Below are positions 1 to 6,178 of a stretch of DNA of 23,029 bases, one piece after another. This stretch comes from Prevotella sp. UBA4268 (GTDB lineage: Bacteria; Bacteroidota; Bacteroidia; Bacteroidales; Bacteroidaceae). Every line of letters starts with the position of its first letter. The first letter of the stretch is position 1. Made by a program: the position numbers and the translations under genes. Under the pieces are notes generated by a model. The model was not told the origin of the DNA, searched no databases, and saw only the letters and a list, made by a program, of their open reading frames with translations. Where the stretch lies: assembly GCA_002395135.1 (NCBI GenBank), contig DGWC01000100.1:7247-30275 (forward strand), given 5' to 3'.

Positions 1-84
1 CTCATGCACGCCATGGGTCCGAATGTGGCAGGTGTTATCGGTTCAGCAGTAGCCGCAGGTGCTCTTCTCGGATTCCTGCAATAA
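1..84 (+). CDS. Sodium ion-translocating decarboxylase beta subunit, C-terminal end (partial)
   Basis: Only the last 27 codons and the TAA stop lie in the window. The peptide contains GPNVAGVIGSAVAAG, which matches the conserved C-terminal membrane helix of the OadB/MmdB/GcdB family. These are the integral-membrane beta subunits of biotin-dependent sodium-pumping decarboxylases (oxaloacetate or methylmalonyl-CoA), which couple decarboxylation to sodium export across the inner membrane. The substrate cannot be told from this fragment. A strong terminator follows 38 bases after the stop, so this is the last gene of its operon. The family call rests on one short motif; the partner subunits lie outside the window. 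Confidence 0.6.
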   Translation, partial: LMHAMGPNVAGVIGSAVAAGALLGFLQ

Positions 85-121
85 GCAATACGGGGACAGT
101 ACCCTGTAAAAAACAACCGGC

Positions 122-186
122 GCGGCATTCAAAGAGAATAACACATTCTTATCTTTGTGTATCTCTCTTTGAATGCCGCTTTTTTA
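122..186 (+). terminator. Rho-independent terminator after the decarboxylase gene
   Basis: A perfect 16-bp inverted repeat (122-137 paired with 164-179) is followed directly by a run of six T. It closes the operon ending with the decarboxylase beta subunit and isolates it from the regulator gene downstream. Confidence 0.9.
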
Positions 187-286
187 TGGCTAAAACTCCA
201 TACAATCCGGTCACGAAAGAACAGGTTGAATAGATATGAAAACGCAAATAGTGGCCTCAGAATGCTCTGATATTAAAAATTAATTG

Positions 287-294
287 TATCTTTG
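287..294 (+). promoter_or_regulatory. Bacteroidetes -7 promoter element for the receiver/LuxR gene
   Basis: The sequence TATCTTTG fits the Bacteroidetes -7 consensus TAnnTTTG. No clear TTTG -33 box sits 19-20 bases upstream, so strength is uncertain. Transcription would begin near 300. This rules out the upstream TTG at 292 as a start codon and favours the ATG codons at 322-331 or 349. Confidence 0.6.
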
Positions 295-321
295 CAAAGA
301 ATTATCAGAAACCACGTGGAA

Positions 322-918
322 ATGAAAATGATGCAAGGAAGGCCCAAAATGGCAATTATTGATTCCAACACACTCAGCGTGATGGGATTGAGAAGTTTAT
401 TGCAGGAAGTAATGCCCATCGTCACTGTGGACTATTTCAACACCTTTGACGAACTGCTGGAGAATGAGCCAGAACAATATTTTCATTATTTCGTTGCCAT
501 GAACATCCTGCTCGACAACCTGCCTTTCTTCCAGGAACACCAACGAAAAACCATCGTGCTCATTGCTTCCCATAACACACAGATATGCAATTTCCACTGC
601 CTGCGCATCAATGTTCCCGAAAAGGAATTATTGAAATCTATTCTCGCCATGGTGCAAGGCGCCCATCCCCATGGAAAGAACATGCCTTCTATGCCTCAAG
701 TATTGCAGAAAAAGATATTGTCAAACCGAGAACTTGAAGTGCTTTCGCTCATTGTGCAAGGCTTCATCAACAAAGAAATTGCCGACAAATTAAATATTGG
801 ACTGGCCACAGTCATCACACATCGCCGCAACATCATGGACAAATTGGGGATGAAAAGCGTAAGTGCCCTCACCATCTATGCGGTGATGCACGGCTATGTT
901 GACATCAACAAGATATAG
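322..918 (+). CDS. LuxR-type regulator with degenerate receiver domain
   Basis: Predicted cytoplasmic transcription factor of 198 aa. Residues about 8-115 look like a response-regulator receiver fold (MAIIDSNTLSVMGLRSLL matches strand 1 and helix 1). The place after strand 3 where the phosphorylated Asp should be reads FVAMN, and the usual Lys-Pro after strand 5 is not seen, so phosphorylation-independent control is likely. Residues 133-190 form a LuxR/NarL helix-turn-helix (LSNRELEVLSLIVQGFINKE, then VITHRRNIMDKLG). This HTH is strikingly like that of the convergent gene at 977-1933, sharing VITHRRNI, NKEIAD and LTIYA. The start is uncertain: 322, 328 and 331 all lie downstream of the promoter, and 349 has a purine-rich stretch (337-342) before it. 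No partner histidine kinase is next to it. Target genes cannot be inferred. Confidence 0.8.
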   Translation: MKMMQGRPKMAIIDSNTLSVMGLRSLLQEVMPIVTVDYFNTFDELLENEPEQYFHYFVAMNILLDNLPFFQEHQRKTIVLIASHNTQICNFHCLRINVPEKELLKSILAMVQGAHPHGKNMPSMPQVLQKKILSNRELEVLSLIVQGFINKEIADKLNIGLATVITHRRNIMDKLGMKSVSALTIYAVMHGYVDINKI

Positions 919-976
919 GAAATACTGCTTTAAAACGAGATTAGGCGCAGCCCAAGCACCACTTACATATCTTTCC

Positions 977-1933
977 TTACAGTTTTACGGAACTGATGTC
1001 CACCAAATTGTTCACAATAGCATAAATCGTGAGACCAGCCGGACTGTGTATCTGCAGTTTCCGTGCGATATTCCGGCGGTGAGTAATCACTGTATTGGTC
1101 GAGATGCACAGATGATCGGCTATCTCCTTGTTCGTCATTCCCTGAACAAGACTCACGATGACATCCTTCTCCCGGTCGCTGAGCGCCTCACTACTTTCAG
1201 GAGTCTGGTTTATCATTTTGGAAATATTCACTGAGACATCGTTCTGCCGCAACTTTTTCTCGAGCATTCTAATCGTCGGAATAAAAATATAATCTTCCAC
1301 TTTTGCATGTTGACCAAGCCACTCTTCATTCTTGTAGAGATCGTACAGCACTGCCATCAGGCGATTGTTGCGTTGCGGGTCAGAGGGCAGATACTTGATA
1401 ATGATATTCTTCAGTTCTCGCAGTTTCTGCGTTGTTTGCCCATGGTGCTTGGAGAAAGTCTCAATATCATAGTCACCCGTAGATTCTCCTTTCAGCAGTT
1501 TATCTACGTAAGGAAACACATTGTGCTCCTCATATTTCATGTGGCTTCTGATTTCCTGCGCATAACGATCATACATTTTCATGATTAACCGTGCAAGATT
1601 ATCATTCTCGTCCAGTGCCTCTTGCAGTTCCTCTCGAATCTCTGACAATTGGAAATTCAGGAAATACTCATGAGATGCTTTCAGATAATGCAGCAACGTC
1701 GGAACCGACATGCGGCTTGTATCTTCTGACACACTATAGCCATTAACGGAAAAATTCACAATCGCAAGGAATGTATAAGCATCCACTCCCTGATCTTCGC
1801 AAACCTCTCTGACGCTTTTGTCGCCAAAACCGAGATTGATCCCGAAACGTCCCAAACTCTCCAGCAAACTGTAGTTGTCTGCAATCAAATGAACCATTTT
1901 ATCCTCTGGCTCATACAATTTCTGATTTCTCAT
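977..1933 (-). CDS. Hemerythrin (RIC/YtfE-like) domain fused to LuxR HTH regulator
   Basis: A 318-aa fusion. Residues about 13-60 resemble the short ScdA/RIC N-terminal domain, but the Cys-Cys pair typical of it is replaced (NLGFGDKSV). Residues about 80-225 form a four-helix hemerythrin domain with ligands matching the RIC di-iron set: H88, H131, E135, H163 or H164, H209, E213. Residues 249-308 are a LuxR/NarL helix-turn-helix. RIC proteins (YtfE, ScdA) act on iron-sulfur clusters damaged by nitric oxide or oxidants. An attached DNA-binding domain suggests a sensor of oxygen, NO or iron state; that role is inference. The ATG at 1933 was chosen because a promoter at 1953-1982 lies inside the longer frame that begins at 1981. 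The gene converges on the receiver/LuxR gene with 58 bases between the stops, and the two HTH domains look paralogous. Confidence 0.85.
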   Translation of the reverse strand: MRNQKLYEPEDKMVHLIADNYSLLESLGRFGINLGFGDKSVREVCEDQGVDAYTFLAIVNFSVNGYSVSEDTSRMSVPTLLHYLKASHEYFLNFQLSEIREELQEALDENDNLARLIMKMYDRYAQEIRSHMKYEEHNVFPYVDKLLKGESTGDYDIETFSKHHGQTTQKLRELKNIIIKYLPSDPQRNNRLMAVLYDLYKNEEWLGQHAKVEDYIFIPTIRMLEKKLRQNDVSVNISKMINQTPESSEALSDREKDVIVSLVQGMTNKEIADHLCISTNTVITHRRNIARKLQIHSPAGLTIYAIVNNLVDISSVKL

Positions 1934-1952
1934 CGCACTGTATTTTATTTTG

Positions 1953-1982
1953 CAAAAGTACGAAAAAGAAATGAAAGACAAA
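1953..1982 (-). promoter_or_regulatory. Promoter of the hemerythrin-LuxR gene
   Basis: On the minus strand TACTTTTG (1953-1960) fits the -7 consensus TAnnTTTG, and a TTTG -33 box (1979-1982) lies 18 bases upstream. Transcription would begin near 1946, giving a leader of only about a dozen bases before the ATG at 1933. Confidence 0.7.
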
Positions 1983-2128
1983 CAGAATGGTGCGTTTTTT
2001 TATGCAATTTAAAACTCCCACATGCAATTAATGATACTTTTGAAAACCAATAGTGCCCCTTCACTGGTGACACAGACACCCACTACAGATGACAGAGAAA
2101 ACGGCTGTGCTACGCATACATTATATAT

Positions 2129-2166
2129 TATTAATGCCTGTGAACGGATGTCCACAGGCATTAATA
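2129..2166 (-). terminator. Hairpin downstream of rny, probable terminator
   Basis: A perfect 14-bp inverted repeat (2129-2142 with 2153-2166) with a 10-base loop lies 33 bases past the rny stop. On the minus strand the bases after the stem are AT-rich but not a true T run, so it may act as an imperfect terminator or an mRNA 3'-end stabiliser. It separates the rny operon from the promoter of the hemerythrin-LuxR gene. Confidence 0.6.
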
Positions 2167-2198
2167 CATAAAAAATATTCTTTTTTTACGCTTGCTGT

Positions 2199-3734
2199 TT
2201 ATTTTGCATAGGCAACTGAGCGTGTCTCGCGAATCACGGTAATCTTAACTTGTCCAGGATAAGTCATTTCATTCTGAATCTTTGTTGCGATTTCTCCAGA
2301 CAGTGCTTCGGTCTCTTTGTCATCCATCTTGTCTGCACCTACGATTACGCGGAGTTCGCGTCCAGCCTGGATGGCATACGTCTTCGTAACACCAGGATAA
2401 CTCATGGCTATCGCCTCCAAGTCATTCAGTCGTTTGATATATGCCTCCACAATCTCACGACGTGCGCCGGGACGTGCTCCAGAGATAGCATCGCATACCT
2501 GCACAATAGGAGCCAGCAGCGTGTTCATCTCCATCTCATCATGGTGGGCTCCGATTGCATTGCAGATATCAGGCTTCTCCTTATACTTCTCTGCAATCTT
2601 GGCACCATAGAGAGCATGAGGCAACTCGCTCTCCTCGTCTGGCACCTTACCAATATCGTGCAACAGACCGGCACGCTTGGCTTTCTTGGGATTCAATCCC
2701 AGTTCTGATGCCATGACAGCACAAAGATTTGCCGTCTCACGAGCATGCTGCAACAAGTTCTGTCCATAACTGCTGCGATATTTCATCTTACCAATGATGC
2801 GAATCAACTCTGGATGCAACCCATGGATACCGAGGTCAATGGCGGTACGCTTACCCGTCTCCACCACTTCATTCTCAATTTGCTTCTTCACCTTGGCCAC
2901 AACTTCCTCAATGCGGGCGGGATGTATACGACCGTCAGCCACCAACTGGTGGAGTGCCAAGCGGCAAACCTCACGGCGAATAGGATCAAATGCCGAGATA
3001 ACAATTGCTTCAGGAGTGTCGTCAACCACGATTTCCACACCTGCCGCAGCCTCCAATGCTCTGATATTTCGTCCTTCGCGTCCGATGATTCTACCCTTCA
3101 CCTCATCGTTGTCGATATGGAAAACACTCACGGAATTCTCTATTGCAGTTTCGGTGGCCACACGCTGAATGGTCTGGATAACGATTTTCTTTGCCTGTGC
3201 ATTTGCATTCAGTTTGGCTTCGTCAACAATCTCGTTGATATAACTTGCTGCATCCGTGCGTGCCTCATCTTTCAAACTCTCTACAAGCCGGTTTTTAGCC
3301 TCCTCTGCGCTCAAGCCAGACAATTCCTCCAACTTAGCACGCTCCTGCAATTGCATTTTCTCCAGTTCCTCCTGCTTCACTTGCAGCAGTTTCTTCTCGT
3401 TATCAACACGCTGTTGCTGCTGTTCCACATCCTGCTTTCTGCGCGACAATTCATCCTGACGCTGGTTAAGGCTTATCTCGCGCTGCTTCAGGCGATTTTC
3501 GTTCTGCTGAATCTTCTGGTTTCGCTGTTGAACTTCTTTTTCAAGTTCCGATTTTTTATTAAGGAATTTTTCCCTGACTTCCAAAAGTTTTTTCTCTTTC
3601 AGTACTTCTGCTTCCTTATTTGCTGCGGCTAACATTTCATTATACTTGCCAGTTGCAACATAACGGAAAACCAAATATCCGCAAACACCGCCTATAATCA
3701 GGCCTGCCACTGCGATAATAATCATTAAACTCAT
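2199..3734 (-). CDS. rny: Ribonuclease Y
   Basis: Membrane-anchored endoribonuclease that starts mRNA decay. The 511-aa protein has the full family layout: one N-terminal transmembrane helix (residues about 4-26), a long Gln/Glu/Lys-rich coiled coil (about 35-185), a KH RNA-binding domain (about 201-270, with [10 protein letters not shown] at 214-223), and an HD phosphohydrolase domain with the metal-binding pair H359-D360 in LLHDIGK, followed by GAHHDE. Length is normal for the family. It is the last gene of a minus-strand operon (coiled-coil gene, zapA, rny), 29 bases after zapA. No Shine-Dalgarno is evident, as usual in Bacteroidetes. Long antisense reading frames over this gene are shadows. 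Confidence 0.97.
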   Translation of the reverse strand: MSLMIIIAVAGLIIGGVCGYLVFRYVATGKYNEMLAAANKEAEVLKEKKLLEVREKFLNKKSELEKEVQQRNQKIQQNENRLKQREISLNQRQDELSRRKQDVEQQQQRVDNEKKLLQVKQEELEKMQLQERAKLEELSGLSAEEAKNRLVESLKDEARTDAASYINEIVDEAKLNANAQAKKIVIQTIQRVATETAIENSVSVFHIDNDEVKGRIIGREGRNIRALEAAAGVEIVVDDTPEAIVISAFDPIRREVCRLALHQLVADGRIHPARIEEVVAKVKKQIENEVVETGKRTAIDLGIHGLHPELIRIIGKMKYRSSYGQNLLQHARETANLCAVMASELGLNPKKAKRAGLLHDIGKVPDEESELPHALYGAKIAEKYKEKPDICNAIGAHHDEMEMNTLLAPIVQVCDAISGARPGARREIVEAYIKRLNDLEAIAMSYPGVTKTYAIQAGRELRVIVGADKMDDKETEALSGEIATKIQNEMTYPGQVKITVIRETRSVAYAK

Positions 3735-3763
3735 TGTTGTTCTTTATTGTATGTTAATATTCT

Positions 3764-4057
3764 CTATAATACTGCCTCGATTTCCTTTGTCAGCCTCTTG
3801 AGAATATCATCATACTCGCTCGTGTCGTTATGCCCTTTTTCACTTTCATACTTCAGGGCGATTACCAACATGGCAGCATACAGTATTTCCTTTTCGCTCT
3901 TCTTTCCTTTCAGAAGCCCGGAATAGGTGTTTACTGTATCATTGATAAGTTTCGCAGCGTTACGATAATAGATTTCTTCATCGCGGTTTACCTTTACCGC
4001 CATGTCAGTATCGTAAAGATGCAATCTTATGTGTAATTTGTCGTTCTCTTCAGCCAT
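3764..4057 (-). CDS. zapA: Cell division protein ZapA
   Basis: A 97-aa protein of the ZapA family, which binds FtsZ at mid-cell and bundles its filaments. The N-terminal half (IRLHLYDTDMAVKVNRDEE, then YYRNAAKLINDTVNTY) carries the family's beta-rich head. The C-terminal half is a helix (KEILYAAMLVIALKYESEK) expected to form the coiled-coil tetramer. Length matches typical ZapA. It lies 41 bases downstream of the small coiled-coil gene and 29 bases upstream of rny, so all three are likely expressed together from the promoter at 4410-4440. Confidence 0.9.
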   Translation of the reverse strand: MAEENDKLHIRLHLYDTDMAVKVNRDEEIYYRNAAKLINDTVNTYSGLLKGKKSEKEILYAAMLVIALKYESEKGHNDTSEYDDILKRLTKEIEAVL

Positions 4058-4098
4058 TGCCAGGAATTGTTTTCACTTCTGCTGCCATGCAGCATCCG

Positions 4099-4392
4099 TC
4101 ATTTTTCACTCAGCAGTGTAATACATTTGTCAACCTCTTTAATCATGGATGCCAGCCGTTTTTTTGCCGAATCGACGTCGCCGTCGGTGATTTCCACCAT
4201 CCTTGCCATTTTGAGGCTGTTATAGTCCTTCTGAGCCTGATCCAATTTTTCCTTTAACTCTTTAATCTCCGCATCACGCGAATCCACCATTGCATAAAGA
4301 TCCTCATTCTCCTTTTTCACCTCTTGGTGTTGGAGAATCATCTGCCTCATGCGGGTAGTGAAAAGGGTTAATATCTTATTGTCTTCGCCCAT
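4099..4392 (-). CDS. Small coiled-coil protein upstream of zapA
   Basis: Predicted 97-aa cytoplasmic protein, almost wholly helical. Residues about 20-65 form a heptad-rich coiled coil (KKENEDLYAMVDSRDAEIKE, then LKEKLDQAQKDYNSLKMARM), followed by a shorter helix (DSAKKRLASMIKEVDKCITL). No signal peptide, membrane segment or enzymatic motif is seen. The ATG at 4392 is preferred because the promoter at 4410-4440 lies inside the longer frame starting at 4437. It is the first gene of the zapA-rny operon. Coiled-coil division proteins such as ZapB work with ZapA in other bacteria, so a role in the division ring is a reasonable guess, but sequence similarity to ZapB cannot be claimed. Confidence 0.75.
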   Translation of the reverse strand: MGEDNKILTLFTTRMRQMILQHQEVKKENEDLYAMVDSRDAEIKELKEKLDQAQKDYNSLKMARMVEITDGDVDSAKKRLASMIKEVDKCITLLSEK

Positions 4393-4409
4393 CCGGAAAT
4401 AATTTGTGG

Positions 4410-4440
4410 CAAAGTTAATAAAATATTCTGATACCACAAA
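4410..4440 (-). promoter_or_regulatory. Promoter of the coiled-coil/zapA/rny operon
   Basis: On the minus strand TTTG (4437-4440), 19 bases, then TAACTTTG (4410-4417): an excellent match to the Bacteroidetes sigma-factor consensus. Transcription would begin near 4404, only about 12 bases before the ATG at 4392. Confidence 0.85.
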
Positions 4441-4463
4441 ATTTATCCAACGAAAAACGCTAA

Positions 4464-5087
4464 TTATTTATCAGCAACGGGCTTTGGCTCCTTTTTTGCG
4501 AGCATTACCACCTGATATACGAAATCGGTCACCCACTTTTGAGAGAAGCCGAGCCGCTTGTTATATTGACGGATGGCAGCCACGGTCTTCAAGACACCGG
4601 CATCGGTGAAATCATTCTTTGTGAAGATGTCGTTCACGGTCTTCTCCGTCAGTGTATAGATTACTTTCTTGAAGAATGAAGGAACACGGAGTTTGAATTT
4701 CATCAAATTGCCCGTGAGCATCATAATGTCCTGAGAAAAGTTCTGGAACTGAATAAGATATGTCTGCACATCCTGCATCTTCCGGCAGTTCTTATTCACG
4801 CTCTGGTCTATCTCTTTGAAGAACAGGTCGTCAACCTTATACAAATCGCGCAACATTTTGCGGCAATGGACTTTTTCGCCTACACCAAGTTTATTCTTTA
4901 CGGTAGGAACCCGCAATGTGGTTTTAAACATCCTCAAGTCAGGCAACATGGCCAGATTCGTGATGCTGGCACTTTCTGCAATTGCAGCCTGAAAATATAC
5001 CCTTACGAGTGTCATGAAATCCTCCATGCCACCAGTTTTCTGTTCACTGGAATTGTTACGTCTGAAAATCTTGTCAAATATTCCCAT
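4464..5087 (-). CDS. Conserved-looking protein of unknown function, 207 aa
   Basis: I do not recognise this gene. The 207-aa product has no signal peptide or clear transmembrane helix. It begins with a short basic stretch (MGIFDKIFRRNNSSEQK) and is then rich in Lys, Phe, Met and helical segments, for example around KKVIYTLTEKTVNDIF and WVTDFVYQVVMLAKK. No catalytic motif is visible. The start is supported by a textbook promoter 30 bases upstream (5117-5147). It is transcribed alone, divergently from rfbA and just upstream of the zapA operon promoter. Codon use resembles its housekeeping neighbours, so it is probably a genuine core gene of the group rather than a recent arrival. Confidence 0.75.
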   Translation of the reverse strand: MGIFDKIFRRNNSSEQKTGGMEDFMTLVRVYFQAAIAESASITNLAMLPDLRMFKTTLRVPTVKNKLGVGEKVHCRKMLRDLYKVDDLFFKEIDQSVNKNCRKMQDVQTYLIQFQNFSQDIMMLTGNLMKFKLRVPSFFKKVIYTLTEKTVNDIFTKNDFTDAGVLKTVAAIRQYNKRLGFSQKWVTDFVYQVVMLAKKEPKPVADK

Positions 5088-5116
5088 TTCTTGTATAATC
5101 TTAAATAAAACGTTTG

Positions 5117-5147
5117 CAAAAGTACACCTATTTTGTCAAAAAACAAA
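5117..5147 (-). promoter_or_regulatory. Promoter of the 207-aa unknown gene
   Basis: On the minus strand TTTG (5144-5147), 19 bases, TACTTTTG (5117-5124). It lies back to back with the rfbA promoter (5154-5185) in a 115-base divergent intergenic region. Confidence 0.85.
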
Positions 5148-5153
5148 ATAATT

Positions 5154-5185
5154 TTTGATTATTATGGATATTCTTATTATCTTTG
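5154..5185 (+). promoter_or_regulatory. Promoter of rfbA and probably wzc-HAD
   Basis: TTTG (5154-5157), 20 bases, TATCTTTG (5178-5185), matching TAnnTTTG. Transcription would start near 5192, a dozen bases before the rfbA ATG at 5203. Confidence 0.85.
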
Positions 5186-5202
5186 CATAAAATTTTGCAA
5201 TT

Positions 5203-6093
5203 ATGAAAGGAATCGTATTAGCAGGAGGAAGTGGAACGCGCCTCTACCCGATTACGAAAGGTATCAGCAAGCAGTTGATACCTATCTTTGATAAACCTAT
5301 GATTTATTACCCGATTTCTGCATTAATGTTGGCAGGAATCAAAGACATACTCATCATCTCAACACCATACGACCTGCCCGGCTTTAAGCGGTTGCTTGGT
5401 GACGGATCAGAATTGGGTGTTCATTTTGCATATGCAGAACAACCCAGCCCCGACGGGCTTGCTCAAGCATTTATCATTGGCGAGGATTTTATCGGCACCG
5501 ACGCCTGCTGTCTGGTCCTCGGTGACAACATCTTCCATGGCGCAGGCTTTACTTCTTTGTTAAAACAAAGCGTAATCGATGCTGAGCAACATGGAAAAGC
5601 AACAGTCTTTGGCTATTGGGTTAACGACCCGGAACGCTATGGTGTCGCCGAGTTTGACCAAGAAGGGAAATGCCTTTCCATCGAAGAGAAGCCAAAGAAT
5701 CCCAAAAGCAACTATGCTGTTGTGGGCCTTTATTTCTATCCCAACAGTGTAGTCAGCATTGCCAAGCAAATCAAGCCGAGTGCTCGAGGTGAGTTGGAAA
5801 TTACTTCCGTGAATCAAGAGTATCTCAAAAAAGGAGAATTGCAAGTAAAACCATTCCAGCGCGGCTTTGCGTGGTTGGACACTGGAACTCATGACAGCCT
5901 GTCAGAAGCAAGCACATTTATTGAAGTTATTGAAAAGCGCCAAGGACTGAAAATCGCCTGTTTAGAGGAAATAGCCTTCAAACGCGGGTGGATTACCGCA
6001 GACAAATTGCGGGAAGTGGCAGCGCCGATGGCAAAAAACGATTATGGGAAATATTTATTGATGCTGGCCTCCAAGTTTTCAAACGGACAATAA
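5203..6093 (+). CDS. rfbA: Glucose-1-phosphate thymidylyltransferase
   Basis: Converts dTTP and glucose 1-phosphate to dTDP-glucose and pyrophosphate, the first step towards dTDP-rhamnose and related sugars. The 296-aa length is typical of RmlA/RfbA. Visible motifs are the nucleotide-binding loop GGSGTRLYP (8-16), K23-Q24 in [11 protein letters not shown], the metal-binding D108 in [10 protein letters not shown], the EEKP motif, and [10 protein letters not shown] near the C-terminus. It is cytoplasmic. It heads the plus-strand polysaccharide unit, 85 bases before wzc, with no second promoter seen in the gap. The usual partners rfbB, rfbC and rfbD are not in the window. Confidence 0.97.
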   Translation: MKGIVLAGGSGTRLYPITKGISKQLIPIFDKPMIYYPISALMLAGIKDILIISTPYDLPGFKRLLGDGSELGVHFAYAEQPSPDGLAQAFIIGEDFIGTDACCLVLGDNIFHGAGFTSLLKQSVIDAEQHGKATVFGYWVNDPERYGVAEFDQEGKCLSIEEKPKNPKSNYAVVGLYFYPNSVVSIAKQIKPSARGELEITSVNQEYLKKGELQVKPFQRGFAWLDTGTHDSLSEASTFIEVIEKRQGLKIACLEEIAFKRGWITADKLREVAAPMAKNDYGKYLLMLASKFSNGQ

Positions 6094-6178
6094 ACAAACA
6101 TAACACGTACAATTATAAATATATAGAAGTGCCATCAAGACACGAATTTCTTAAGGTGTAATTAAACAAAACAAGAAT

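Noticed and set aside
1934..1981. Longer N-terminus for the hemerythrin-LuxR protein
   Set aside because: This stretch contains the gene's own promoter, so the ATG at 1933 is the better start.
2745..3632. 295-aa plus-strand frame
   Set aside because: It lies wholly antisense to rny, whose protein is unmistakable.
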